64,000 bases of DNA from Desulfurispira natronophila (GTDB taxonomy: Bacteria; Chrysiogenota; Chrysiogenetes; Chrysiogenales; Chrysiogenaceae): contig NZ_JACHID010000012.1 in the NCBI RefSeq assembly GCF_014203025.1, positions 1 through 64,000 of the forward strand, written 5' to 3'. A program made the translations under genes and the position numbers. Position 1 is the first letter of the stretch. Every line of letters starts with the position of its first letter. A model generated the notes under the pieces. That model was not told the DNA's origin. It worked only from the letters and a program-made list of their open reading frames with translations, and made no database searches. Positions 1 to 6,467 of the stretch are shown one piece after another.

Positions 1-92
1 TTCACTAATCAGCCCAGCAGGCATGCGGGTTGATGTTGGAAAATTGGCGATTTTGAGGGTGTTTTTGGGGGGCTGTTGTCAAATGTGGGTTA

Positions 93-220
93 GCAGGCTG
101 CTGAAAAACCTCCATTTGCGGCGTTGCTCGCTGTCGCTCGTCACTGCAGCGTACTCCATGTACGCCTCACTCCGCGCTCTGCGCGCGCCTTGCACCTGGG
201 GGGGGGTTCATTTGCCTGCC
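93..220. repeat. Hairpin repeat family, long copy 1
   Basis: This is a copy of a dispersed repeat that begins GCTGAAAAACCTCCAT, continues through GTACTCCATGTACGCCTCA and a GC-rich stretch (CTCTGCGCGCGCCTTGCACC), and ends TTTGCCTGCC. A closely similar copy lies at 38041-38165. Shorter derivatives lie at 16407-16459, 20659-20707, 23137-23206 and 25406-25469. It lies just downstream of the stop codon of the leftward iron operon, so it could end that transcript. No gene is supported in bases 1-252. Confidence 0.7.
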
Positions 221-252
221 GATTGAGAGTATTTCAGCAAGTTGTTAGGGTG

Positions 253-441
253 CTACCGGTTTCTCGGCGTTTCACTGCGGACGGTAGTCTGAAGTGAGCT
301 ATGGTTGCCACAGTTTTGGCACTGACCGCCACAACTCCCGGTTGCACCTGTTGTCTTCTCGCGCCTGCGCTTTTGCCAACGACGAATCAACGCATAGGTA
401 CCCAGCGCTGCGGCTATTATCGCTATTACTGTCATCTCCAT
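253..441 (-). CDS. FeoB-associated Cys-rich membrane protein
   Basis: This 62-residue protein has one N-terminal membrane segment (about residues 3-20), a basic stretch (RRWQKRRR) and then a Cys cluster of the form CGGxCxxCG at residues 37-44. That architecture matches the small FeoB-associated Cys-rich proteins that accompany ferrous-iron permeases, thought to bind or hand over iron at the inner membrane. A strong AGGAGG site precedes the ATG. It is the last gene of the leftward feoA-feoB-methyltransferase-flippase run, 17 bp after the flippase stop. The family assignment rests on size, topology and context, and the precise role is not established. Confidence 0.75.
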   Translation of the reverse strand: MEMTVIAIIAAALGTYALIRRWQKRRREKTTGATGSCGGQCQNCGNHSSLQTTVRSETPRNR

Positions 442-458
442 AACTTTACTCCTCCTTC

Positions 459-1469
459 TTATTGCGCGCTGTTTTTGTCACCCGCAGTCGCCAGCAAGCT
501 GACCTGGGGGAGGTAACTTTTTAGCACCTGATAACCCAGGTACAGAGCACTGCAGCCAAACGAAAGCCAGAAGGTTGCCAAGCGCAGCAACAGCGCAAAA
601 GCCAGGGCTTGCGCCAGGGGAACCCCCAGGGGCAGCAGCAGAAAAACAGCAGTTCCTTCAAAGGTACCTACGCCCCCAGGGGTCAGGGGAATCATGGCGA
701 CCATGTAGGCCAGGAAGGTAACAACCGTCAGGTCCACCAGACTCGCCTCAATTCCAAGAGCTCCCGCAATCAGAGCAGCCTTTACAGGGAAGAGCAGCCA
801 GATGGCGAGTCCCAGCAGCAGGTGGGTCGGCAGTTTATCTTTACCGGTGCGCGCTTGCAGGGTCAGGACCAGGTTATTCATATGGGGCAGGATTCGGCGG
901 CTCCAGGACCATCGCGACATCAGTGGACCAATCACTGCCTGGGTCTTGCCGGGAAAAATAAAGAAGGCGGGAATCACCAGGAACAGTGGCAGCAGGATCA
1001 GCGTATTGCTCGCTACTACCATGGCTTGTGGCGTAGAAAGTCCGTATTGCCACAGATATGCAACGGCGCAGGCAGTGACAACCGCTATCATGGTAGTGAG
1101 GCTTACGGCCTTTTGCAGACCTATAAGGGCCACGGACTGTGCAGTGGACCACTGGTAGCGCTGCTTGAGAAGGTAAGCTTTGACCACCTCTCCTCCGCTT
1201 TTCATGGCGGGAGTTACACTTTCAAAAAAAGTACCGGCCATATTCATGTGAATCATCTGGCTAAAGGTGCAGCTGGAACGAAGCTCCTTTCCCAGCCGCT
1301 GCCACTGCCAGGCGATGCCGCCTATGGAGAGGATGTGGATAGCGGCTGCCAGCCCCAGGAGCCCTGGGTGAGCCTCATGAAAGGCACACAAAAGTTGCTG
1401 GACATCAGCCTGCCAAATGAGCAGCCCGGTGAGGGTGACGCCCAGGCAGAGCAGCAATACTTTTTTCAC
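459..1469 (-). CDS. Flippase-like integral membrane protein (lysylphosphatidylglycerol synthase TM / UPF0104 family)
   Basis: This is a hydrophobic protein of about 336 residues with seven or eight predicted membrane segments. The C-terminal stretch around MIPLTPGGVGTFEGTA is the hallmark of the UPF0104/LPG_synthase_TM family (YbhN-like), whose members are membrane proteins linked to lipid or glycolipid translocation. I place the start at a GTG (1469) because AGGAG sits 8 bases upstream. An ATG at 1496 would add nine residues. The gene overlaps the 3' end of the upstream methyltransferase-like gene by about 65 bp, which implies translational coupling. Its presence in an iron-uptake operon is unusual and its substrate is unknown. 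Confidence 0.75.
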   Translation of the reverse strand: MKKVLLLCLGVTLTGLLIWQADVQQLLCAFHEAHPGLLGLAAAIHILSIGGIAWQWQRLGKELRSSCTFSQMIHMNMAGTFFESVTPAMKSGGEVVKAYLLKQRYQWSTAQSVALIGLQKAVSLTTMIAVVTACAVAYLWQYGLSTPQAMVVASNTLILLPLFLVIPAFFIFPGKTQAVIGPLMSRWSWSRRILPHMNNLVLTLQARTGKDKLPTHLLLGLAIWLLFPVKAALIAGALGIEASLVDLTVVTFLAYMVAMIPLTPGGVGTFEGTAVFLLLPLGVPLAQALAFALLLRLATFWLSFGCSALYLGYQVLKSYLPQVSLLATAGDKNSAQ

Positions 1470-2025
1470 GCTCGGTCTCCTTGAGTTTCTTGACAAACAG
1501 CAGTGCTCCAGCGAGCTCGCCGCACGGCACCATGTGGCACTTTTGCCGGCATGACAAAGTGCTGTAGCATGTTTTCAGACACGGGGCTGGCTGGCGCACC
1601 AGTATGCGGGCGCCAGGCCTGGCACCCCTCCAGACATTTTCAAAAATAGTGCTCTGGGGCTCCGCCTGTCGTGCTATGTGCACCACACTGTAGGTGCCAA
1701 CGTGGAAGTGACAGCCGTTGCCATACTCGATATGCACACGACTGGCCATGCCCAGGTTGCGCACTACGTCGCGGGCTGTCTGCACTGCCTGGGGGTCACA
1801 GTCAATGGCCGTTACCAAAGCTCCGGTGGTGCGGGCGATCTCCATGGCGGTGCAGGGCAGGGGGCCACCGCCAATACAAAGTACCCGATCGCGGGAAGTG
1901 ACTCTGGCGCGCTCCACTTCCCCATGAACCTGACGACGATAGTAGCACTGCTGCAGGCGCACAAGGCCTGGCACCATAGCTACTATGCGTTCGACAACCT
2001 TGGTGGCCCTTACCATTGCTTTCAC
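1405..2025 (-). CDS. Nicotianamine-synthase-like SAM-dependent enzyme
   Basis: This 206-residue protein starts at GTG with AGGAGA five bases upstream. A Rossmann-type SAM-binding motif VLCIGGGPLPCTA lies at residues 48-60, followed by the acidic strand end AIDCD. The GPLPxTA form and a later GARILVR strand are typical of nicotianamine synthases rather than ordinary methyltransferases. The protein is shorter than plant or staphylopine-type synthases, and residues 150-175 carry five cysteines, which I do not recognise from the family. It lies about 140 bp downstream of feoB, so an iron or metal role (for example a small metallophore) is an inference. An ordinary class I methyltransferase is the alternative. 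Confidence 0.6.
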   Translation of the reverse strand: MKAMVRATKVVERIVAMVPGLVRLQQCYYRRQVHGEVERARVTSRDRVLCIGGGPLPCTAMEIARTTGALVTAIDCDPQAVQTARDVVRNLGMASRVHIEYGNGCHFHVGTYSVVHIARQAEPQSTIFENVWRGARPGARILVRQPAPCLKTCYSTLSCRQKCHMVPCGELAGALLFVKKLKETEREKSIAALPGRHPHRAAHLAG

Positions 2026-2122
2026 CGGAATCTCCTGTTTAGGAAAATGAGTTTGATGTAAATGTATGCAGGAACACGAAACATAACTTCGAAAGGCAGT
2101 ATTGATGCACTTCTACTTATTG

Positions 2123-2152
2123 CCCCCCGTGAGTCAGCAGGAACACAGGGGG
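2123..2152 (-). other. Intercistronic RNA hairpin between feoB and the NAS-like gene
   Basis: On the minus strand, CCCCCTGTG pairs with CACGGGGGG across a 12-base loop, giving nine pairs including one U-G wobble. On the plus strand the same position would be a C-A mismatch, so the stem is fully paired only in the feo operon transcript. No T-run follows, so a stability, processing or attenuation element is more likely than a strong terminator. Confidence 0.4.
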
Positions 2153-2163
2153 AATGCCTCCCG

Positions 2164-3936
2164 TTACTGGGAAAAAAGGCGTATCAGAAATTGTCCGACG
2201 TAGTTGAGCGCACCGCCAAAGGCAAATGCAAAAACCATGGTGCCGACAAAAACCAGTGCGGCGAACTTTAGCCGAAACTCCTTGATGATGACGAAGAAGA
2301 CCGCGATACAGGGCAGGTAGAAAAGGGCGACAATAGAACCCACCATCAGCTGCAGCAGCGTCAGGTCCATGGTCAGTAAAGGCAAAACTGCCAGCTCACG
2401 ACGAATAATACCCAGTAAAAGAGCCAGGCTTGCCTCAGGTGGAAGTCCCAACAGACCTTCTACCAGGGGCTGTAGGGCAGCGGAAATGTGTACCAGGGCT
2501 CCGGTCTCCGCCACCAGTGCTGCGGCACCTATCCCCAATACCATGGGAATCTCCGCCTCCATGAAAAACTGCTTGATGCGCAGCCAGATTTTTTTCAATA
2601 AGGACTTGCCGTCAGGCATAAGCAAATTAGGGATTTCCATCAGCATTGGTTCGACTTTTCCTGGCAGTACCCGGCTCATCAGAGCGCCAGCAACCACCAT
2701 AGCGCTGAAAGAAATCGCGTAGACACCAACCAGGGCTAACATAGAGTGATCCCCCAGTAACACGATAAAGGCTCCGGTTTGAGCGGTACAGGGAATGGCC
2801 AATGCAACCAGCCCAGTTACCATCAGGCGCTCTTTTTGGCTGGTAGCGGCTTTGGTGCCGAGAATAGCGGGTATGGCACACCCGTAACCCATAAACATGG
2901 GTACGACGCTGCTACCCTGAATTCCCATGGCACGCATTACATTGTCCAGCAGTACGCCCAAACGGGGCAGGTAACCGCTGTCCTCCAGAAATGACATGAC
3001 CACATAGAAAAATGCCACATAGGGCAGAATCAGGGCAATAGGCCACTCAATGCCCTTGATAAGCATACCGTATTCCCCCACCAGCACATTGCGCAGAATG
3101 CCCTCTGAAACGATGCTGGAGACCGCAGCCGTTATAGCCGGAGCAACATAGTTGTCAAATACCGGCAGCAGTACCAGCGCCCGCAGGGCCTTGCCGCCGC
3201 CAACCACCAGTCCCATGGCAATAATCAGCACGACTATAGCAATGGGGATGCCAGGCAGGGGACAGATGGTCATTTCCTCGAAGCGATCCCAAAAAGTCGG
3301 GGGGCGCTCAGCTCTTGTCTCTACCTTTTCTGCGATCTCCCGGGAGCGGTCCCAAAAGTCTTCCATATCTTGGGGAATCGTCACAGGATGCAGGTCATGG
3401 GAGGAAGCACACTGCAAAATTTGCTCGCGCAAATCCTTCAGCCCATCTCCCCGCACGGCCGATGTGGGAACCACAGGTGCCCCCAGCAACTTTTCCAGCG
3501 TTGCCACGTCAATTTCAATGCCTTTGCGCCGGGCCACATCCACCATGTTGAGGGCATAGACAACAGGTATGCCAAGGCTTGCTACCTGCAGCGCCAGAGG
3601 CAGGTTGCGCTCCAGGTTAGTGGCATCCAGCACGCAGAGCACCGTGTGAGCCCCCTGGCCCAGCAGTTGCGTAGCCACCTCCTCTGCAGGAGAAGTAGCT
3701 TGCAGCGAGTAGGTTCCTGGAACATCAGTGGCCAGGGTCCGTAATTCGCCGCCGGCAATTTCCCCCGTTGTGTAGGTGATGGTGGTGCCGGCGTAATTGG
3801 CCGATTCTACCTTCATCCCGGTGAGCTTGGCGAATATGACACTCTTGCCCACGTTGGGATTGCCCATGAACAGAACTTGCTGCACCTTTTCCCCGGGGGA
3901 GATCTTTATGGAGCGCGGACCGGTGTGGCAATTCAC
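2164..3936 (-). CDS. feoB: Ferrous iron transport protein B
   Basis: FeoB is the GTP-dependent inner-membrane permease for Fe(II). The N-terminal G domain shows G1 GNPNVGKS (residues 25-32), G3 DVPG (71-74), G4 NMVD (130-133) and a G5-like TSA. It is followed by a helical linker and a membrane domain with the two gate repeats, visible as GYGCAIPAI and AIPCTAQ with their conserved cysteines. At 590 residues it is a short-form FeoB, compared with roughly 770 in E. coli. The start is GTG, overlapping the feoA stop, with AGGAG just upstream. The second gate region reads RRELAVLPL where many family members have RRDYGA, which is a divergent subtype. Confidence 0.95.
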   Translation of the reverse strand: MNCHTGPRSIKISPGEKVQQVLFMGNPNVGKSVIFAKLTGMKVESANYAGTTITYTTGEIAGGELRTLATDVPGTYSLQATSPAEEVATQLLGQGAHTVLCVLDATNLERNLPLALQVASLGIPVVYALNMVDVARRKGIEIDVATLEKLLGAPVVPTSAVRGDGLKDLREQILQCASSHDLHPVTIPQDMEDFWDRSREIAEKVETRAERPPTFWDRFEEMTICPLPGIPIAIVVLIIAMGLVVGGGKALRALVLLPVFDNYVAPAITAAVSSIVSEGILRNVLVGEYGMLIKGIEWPIALILPYVAFFYVVMSFLEDSGYLPRLGVLLDNVMRAMGIQGSSVVPMFMGYGCAIPAILGTKAATSQKERLMVTGLVALAIPCTAQTGAFIVLLGDHSMLALVGVYAISFSAMVVAGALMSRVLPGKVEPMLMEIPNLLMPDGKSLLKKIWLRIKQFFMEAEIPMVLGIGAAALVAETGALVHISAALQPLVEGLLGLPPEASLALLLGIIRRELAVLPLLTMDLTLLQLMVGSIVALFYLPCIAVFFVIIKEFRLKFAALVFVGTMVFAFAFGGALNYVGQFLIRLFSQ

Positions 3937-4160
3937 CGGGCAGTCTCCTGGATTTGTATTTGCTCCGCAATGTCGCGGGCAATGGCCAGGCAGCGCTGTC
4001 CAAGTCGAATAACAATGGGGCCGCCCAAGGGCTGGCGCGATACAATAGAGACCTGTGAGCCTTGGCGCAGTCCCAATGAGCTGAGCAGAGGGTGGGTAGG
4101 AATGGCCGTTAAAGTGTAAGAGCTAAGTCCATTGGCACTATAGAGCGAGCTAGTGATCAT
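3933..4160 (-). CDS. feoA: Ferrous iron transport protein A
   Basis: This 75-residue SH3-like cytoplasmic partner of FeoB contains the family pattern LSSLGLRQGSQVSIVSRQPLG followed by GGPIVIRLGQRCLAIARDIAEQI. I start at ATG 4160 because GGAGG lies eight bases upstream, and the longer reading frame adds an unrelated 19-residue leader. The stop overlaps the feoB GTG (GTGA), which is typical of feoAB translational coupling. It is the first gene of the leftward iron operon and should be controlled by the intergenic region shared with the rightward DUF2023 operon. Confidence 0.9.
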   Translation of the reverse strand: MITSSLYSANGLSSYTLTAIPTHPLLSSLGLRQGSQVSIVSRQPLGGPIVIRLGQRCLAIARDIAEQIQIQETAR

Positions 4161-4535
4161 GATATGCCTCCATGGGTTTCTTGCCTCGTATGTTGTTTGG
4201 CACGAAAAACATCGCACACGAAAGATTTGTCGTCAAGAGTTATGTAAGGCTAATGTTGGTAAGCTTTCCCAATAAGCCTGTAAGCCTTGCCGACTCTGTC
4301 GAGTAAAAATTAGGTGTCATGGCTCTCGTCCTCCAGAGAGTAGTGAGCTCCCTTAATCCTGGCATCAAGGCGGATAAGATGAGATGGCTATGAGCTTTGC
4401 CACAGTTTATCGGCCCCTTGGGTGCTGGTAATATTGATTAGCGGCACAGGCACTCAAGAAATCCACAGTAAAACTTGACAAGTACGAAAAATTTATTTAG
4501 TTATGCCTAACTATTTTCCGGGAGGTAATTGTGCT
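4161..4535. promoter_or_regulatory. Divergent control region of the two iron operons
   Basis: This 375-bp gap has no gene. Leftward, a possible -35 TTGACG (complement of 4231-4236) and -10 GATGTT (complement of 4208-4213) precede feoA. They are adjacent to 4240-4258, which reads CATTAGCCTTACATAA on the minus strand and resembles a DtxR-type half-site arrangement. Rightward elements are described separately. The pairing of two iron-related operons on one control region suggests common metal regulation, but this is inference. Confidence 0.45.
4475..4512 (+). promoter_or_regulatory. Promoter with overlapping metal-regulator-like dyad upstream of the DUF2023 operon
   Basis: A -35 TTGACA (4475-4480) and a -10-like TAGTTA (4498-4503) are spaced by 17 bases. 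Overlapping the -10 is a perfect dyad AGTTA-TGCC-TAACT (4499-4512) whose layout resembles DtxR/IdeR/MntR operators (TTAGG-TTAGCCTAACC form). A repressor bound here would block the -10. The assignment to a particular regulator family is inference. Confidence 0.5.
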
Positions 4536-4649
4536 ATGAGCTATCCAGTGAAAACATGCGGGAACGGTTGTCCCGATTGCCAGTGTCAGAAAAACAAGAG
4601 AAAAGCAGGGAGGCCCCAGCAATCATCTGGTGGATCAGTCAAGACATGA
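4536..4649 (+). CDS. Small Cys-rich peptide upstream of DUF2023
   Basis: This 37-codon frame is preceded by GGGAGG ten bases before the ATG and has the motif CGNGCPDCQC at residues 8-17, followed by a basic, polar tail. Its TGA overlaps the ATG of the DUF2023 gene (ATGA), the usual signature of coupled genes. The Cys spacing recalls the C-terminal cluster of FeoB-associated peptides, but here there is no membrane segment. I believe it is real because of the ribosome site, the coupled stop and the iron context. An alternative TTG-initiated frame running through the region into DUF2023 has a poorly spaced start. Confidence 0.6.
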   Translation: MSYPVKTCGNGCPDCQCQKNKRKAGRPQQSSGGSVKT

Positions 4650-5011
4650 AGGTTTTGAGTCACCATATTTACGAATATCGCAAAGGGTTGAGAAATCTGA
4701 TCCTGCATACCATGAAGGCTTCGCAGCGCCATGAGGCGCAAATGCGGCTCCAGCGGCATGGCATCAGCTATCTTGTTTATGAGCTGGCTCCCGACAAGAT
4801 TAACATCTTTTTTGGTGCTCCTGAGTGTATAGAGGTTTTAAGACGCATTGGCAAAAATAGCCTTACCGATTTTACCAGCGAAGAGGACTTTATCCTTGGT
4901 ACAATGCTTGGGTACGATCGTCTGCAGCAATGTCAGCGTTTTCTGCAGCGGAAGCGCTCTGATATGGCCATTGCTGATACAGCGAATAGCCCCTGCCGTC
5001 GTTGGGCATGA
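4646..5011 (+). CDS. DUF2023 family protein
   Basis: The protein is about 121 residues from the internal ATG, which is the normal family size. The conserved blocks are visible: HHIYEYRKGLRNLILHT at the N-terminus, NIFFG in the middle and EEDFILGTMLGYDRLQQC near the C-terminus. The family is a small alpha/beta fold of unknown function. I chose ATG 4646 over the upstream TTG at 4529 because family similarity begins here and because a separate small gene occupies the upstream part in another frame. Its position opposite feoAB, behind a metal-type operator, points to iron physiology. Confidence 0.8.
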   Translation: MKVLSHHIYEYRKGLRNLILHTMKASQRHEAQMRLQRHGISYLVYELAPDKINIFFGAPECIEVLRRIGKNSLTDFTSEEDFILGTMLGYDRLQQCQRFLQRKRSDMAIADTANSPCRRWA

Positions 5012-5068
5012 AATCATTTGCCAGAGTTGCTATAAGCAATTAGCATCGCCTATAAAGGAAGTGGTCAT

Positions 5069-5296
5069 ATGGGTCGAGTAAACAGTATCAGCCGAAAATC
5101 CCTTCTCTGTGAGAGAAAGCAAGCCAATTGCTCTGATTGTATTCACAGGGCATGTCACTCCGAGGGTAACCTGAATCAATCGTTTCAACTGCTGCAAGCC
5201 CTGTCGGAATCCAATTGCTGTGGTGCGCTGCAGGGTTTGGCTCGCAGCTATCAGCAGGACATGCTTCTTCCAGCTGAAGGGGCCCGGACGTCGTAA
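5069..5296 (+). CDS. Unrecognised 75-aa Cys-containing protein
   Basis: This is an ORF of 75 residues with AAAGGAAG upstream of the ATG. It contains a run of cysteines (LLCxRxxxNCxDCxxxxC near residues 13-29 and a CC pair near 50), which would suit metal or cluster binding. I do not recognise a family. It lies between DUF2023 and DUF2798 in the same direction, so an operon is likely. Bases 5297-5414 after it hold no convincing gene. A frame ending at 5417 could be a shadow or a frameshifted extension. Confidence 0.45.
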   Translation: MGRVNSISRKSLLCERKQANCSDCIHRACHSEGNLNQSFQLLQALSESNCCGALQGLARSYQQDMLLPAEGARTS

Positions 5297-5417
5297 ACTG
5301 GGTGTAGGGATTTACGCCACGCTTAGCGTTGCTCTTGCCCATCTCGCAGAGAGTTCTGCTTTCAGAGACAGTTCAGCTGCAGAAACATCACCCATCACTT
5401 TCCCACAGGAGCAATGA

Positions 5418-5642
5418 ATGATCCCTCGCAAGTATGAATTCTTTCTCTTCACCTTTTTTATGGCGCTTTTTATGTCTATTTTCATGTCCGGGGTCATTAG
5501 CCTGATCAATGTTGGCTGGGTCGATAATTTTGGCAGAATTTGGGCAGAAGCATTTATCAAGGCCTTCATCGTAGCGTATCCTACTATTATGGTCGTTGTC
5601 CCACAGGTGCGGCGTATAGTAAAATTCTTGATTCGGGATTAA
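5418..5642 (+). CDS. DUF2798 family membrane protein
   Basis: This 74-residue protein has two membrane segments and the family pattern: an aromatic N-terminus (KYEFFLFTFFMALFMSIFMS), a central GW and a second segment that ends in a V-PQVRR motif. CAGGAG precedes the start, and a second ATG three bases upstream is also possible. The function of the family is unknown. It sits 53 bp upstream of the FmdE-type gene within the presumed iron-linked operon. Confidence 0.75.
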   Translation: MIPRKYEFFLFTFFMALFMSIFMSGVISLINVGWVDNFGRIWAEAFIKAFIVAYPTIMVVVPQVRRIVKFLIRD

Positions 5643-5694
5643 CCATCCAGGCAAAACTACTGAGTGCAAGCAAGCAGCAAGGAGCAGAACGAAC

Positions 5695-6261
5695 ATGGCG
5701 ATCATTTCCCCCGAACAGATACAGGCCGCTATCGATTTTCACGGCCATCATTGCCCCGGGCTCACCATCGGCATCCGGGCCGCTGAGCTGTGCCTTAAGC
5801 ACGTGGGGCACAACCGCCAGGTAGCCGTCACTGCCGTTGTAGAGACGGATATGTGTGGCGTCGACGCCATCCAGTTTCTTACCGGCTGCACCTTTGGCAA
5901 GGGCAACCTTATCCATTTGGACCACGGCAAGATGGCATTTCGCTTCTACTGCACCGACACGAACCAGGCTTTGCGAGCATTTTATGACCCACCGGCTGAG
6001 TTGACAGCCAATAAAAATCCAGATTCCAATGATTTGCTGAAGCGCGAAGCCCTCTGTCGTGCCATCATGGAAGCCCCGCTGGATATCCTCTTCCGTGTTG
6101 AGGAAATCTCCGTTCCATCGCCACGCTCTGCTGTCATTCTGGAGAGCTTAGCCTGTGAAGCCTGCACAGAGAAAACCATGGAGTCACGCACACGCCGCTT
6201 TGGCGGGCGTACTCTCTGCATTCCCTGTTTCAACCAGGTGGAGCAGAAGGTGCTGGAGTAA
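5695..6261 (+). CDS. FmdE-type Zn-binding protein
   Basis: This 188-residue protein carries the N-terminal FmdE signature FHGHHCPGLTIGIRAAELCL (residues 14-33), a central VETDMCGVDAIQFLTGCTFGKGN block and a C-terminal treble-clef zinc finger with CEACTE and CIPCF. It is named after formylmethanofuran dehydrogenase subunit E. In bacteria that lack that pathway, such proteins are thought to be metal-binding or molybdo-enzyme accessory proteins. AAGGAG is ten bases before the ATG. It is the last gene of the rightward iron/metal cluster. Confidence 0.85.
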   Translation: MAIISPEQIQAAIDFHGHHCPGLTIGIRAAELCLKHVGHNRQVAVTAVVETDMCGVDAIQFLTGCTFGKGNLIHLDHGKMAFRFYCTDTNQALRAFYDPPAELTANKNPDSNDLLKREALCRAIMEAPLDILFRVEEISVPSPRSAVILESLACEACTEKTMESRTRRFGGRTLCIPCFNQVEQKVLE

Positions 6262-6467
6262 GCTCTTTGCGTTGGAAGCAGCTTCTGCTGTCACGGTAAC
6301 AAAATTATTTTCCGGTGGCATAATGTGCTTGAATATGGGCGAAAAAGGAACTAGCATTACAGAGTAGTTTCAGACTGTAATTTCGGGACCCTGTCGCTTT
6401 TGCTGAGTAAAGTTCCCAGGGCTACTGGAAGCTGTTGCCATGCTCCTCTTTGCTGGATGTGACGCCT

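Noticed and set aside
1405-2025. Candidate CbiT
   Set aside because: I considered it because CbiT is missing. The GGGPLP motif and neighbourhood fit a nicotianamine-synthase-like enzyme, and the CbiT motifs are absent.
4529-5011. Single 160-aa DUF2023 gene from a TTG start
   Set aside because: The TTG is three bases from the ribosome site, and family similarity starts only at ATG 4646. A small coupled gene explains the upstream part better.
5220-5417. 65-codon frame between the Cys protein and DUF2798
   Set aside because: It starts inside another frame, lacks a ribosome site and shows no family features. A frameshift of the preceding gene cannot be excluded.
6262-6467. Sigma-54-type promoter before the sensor kinase
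   Set aside because: TGGCATAATGTGCTTG looks tempting, but the GG/GC spacing is wrong for the -24/-12 consensus.
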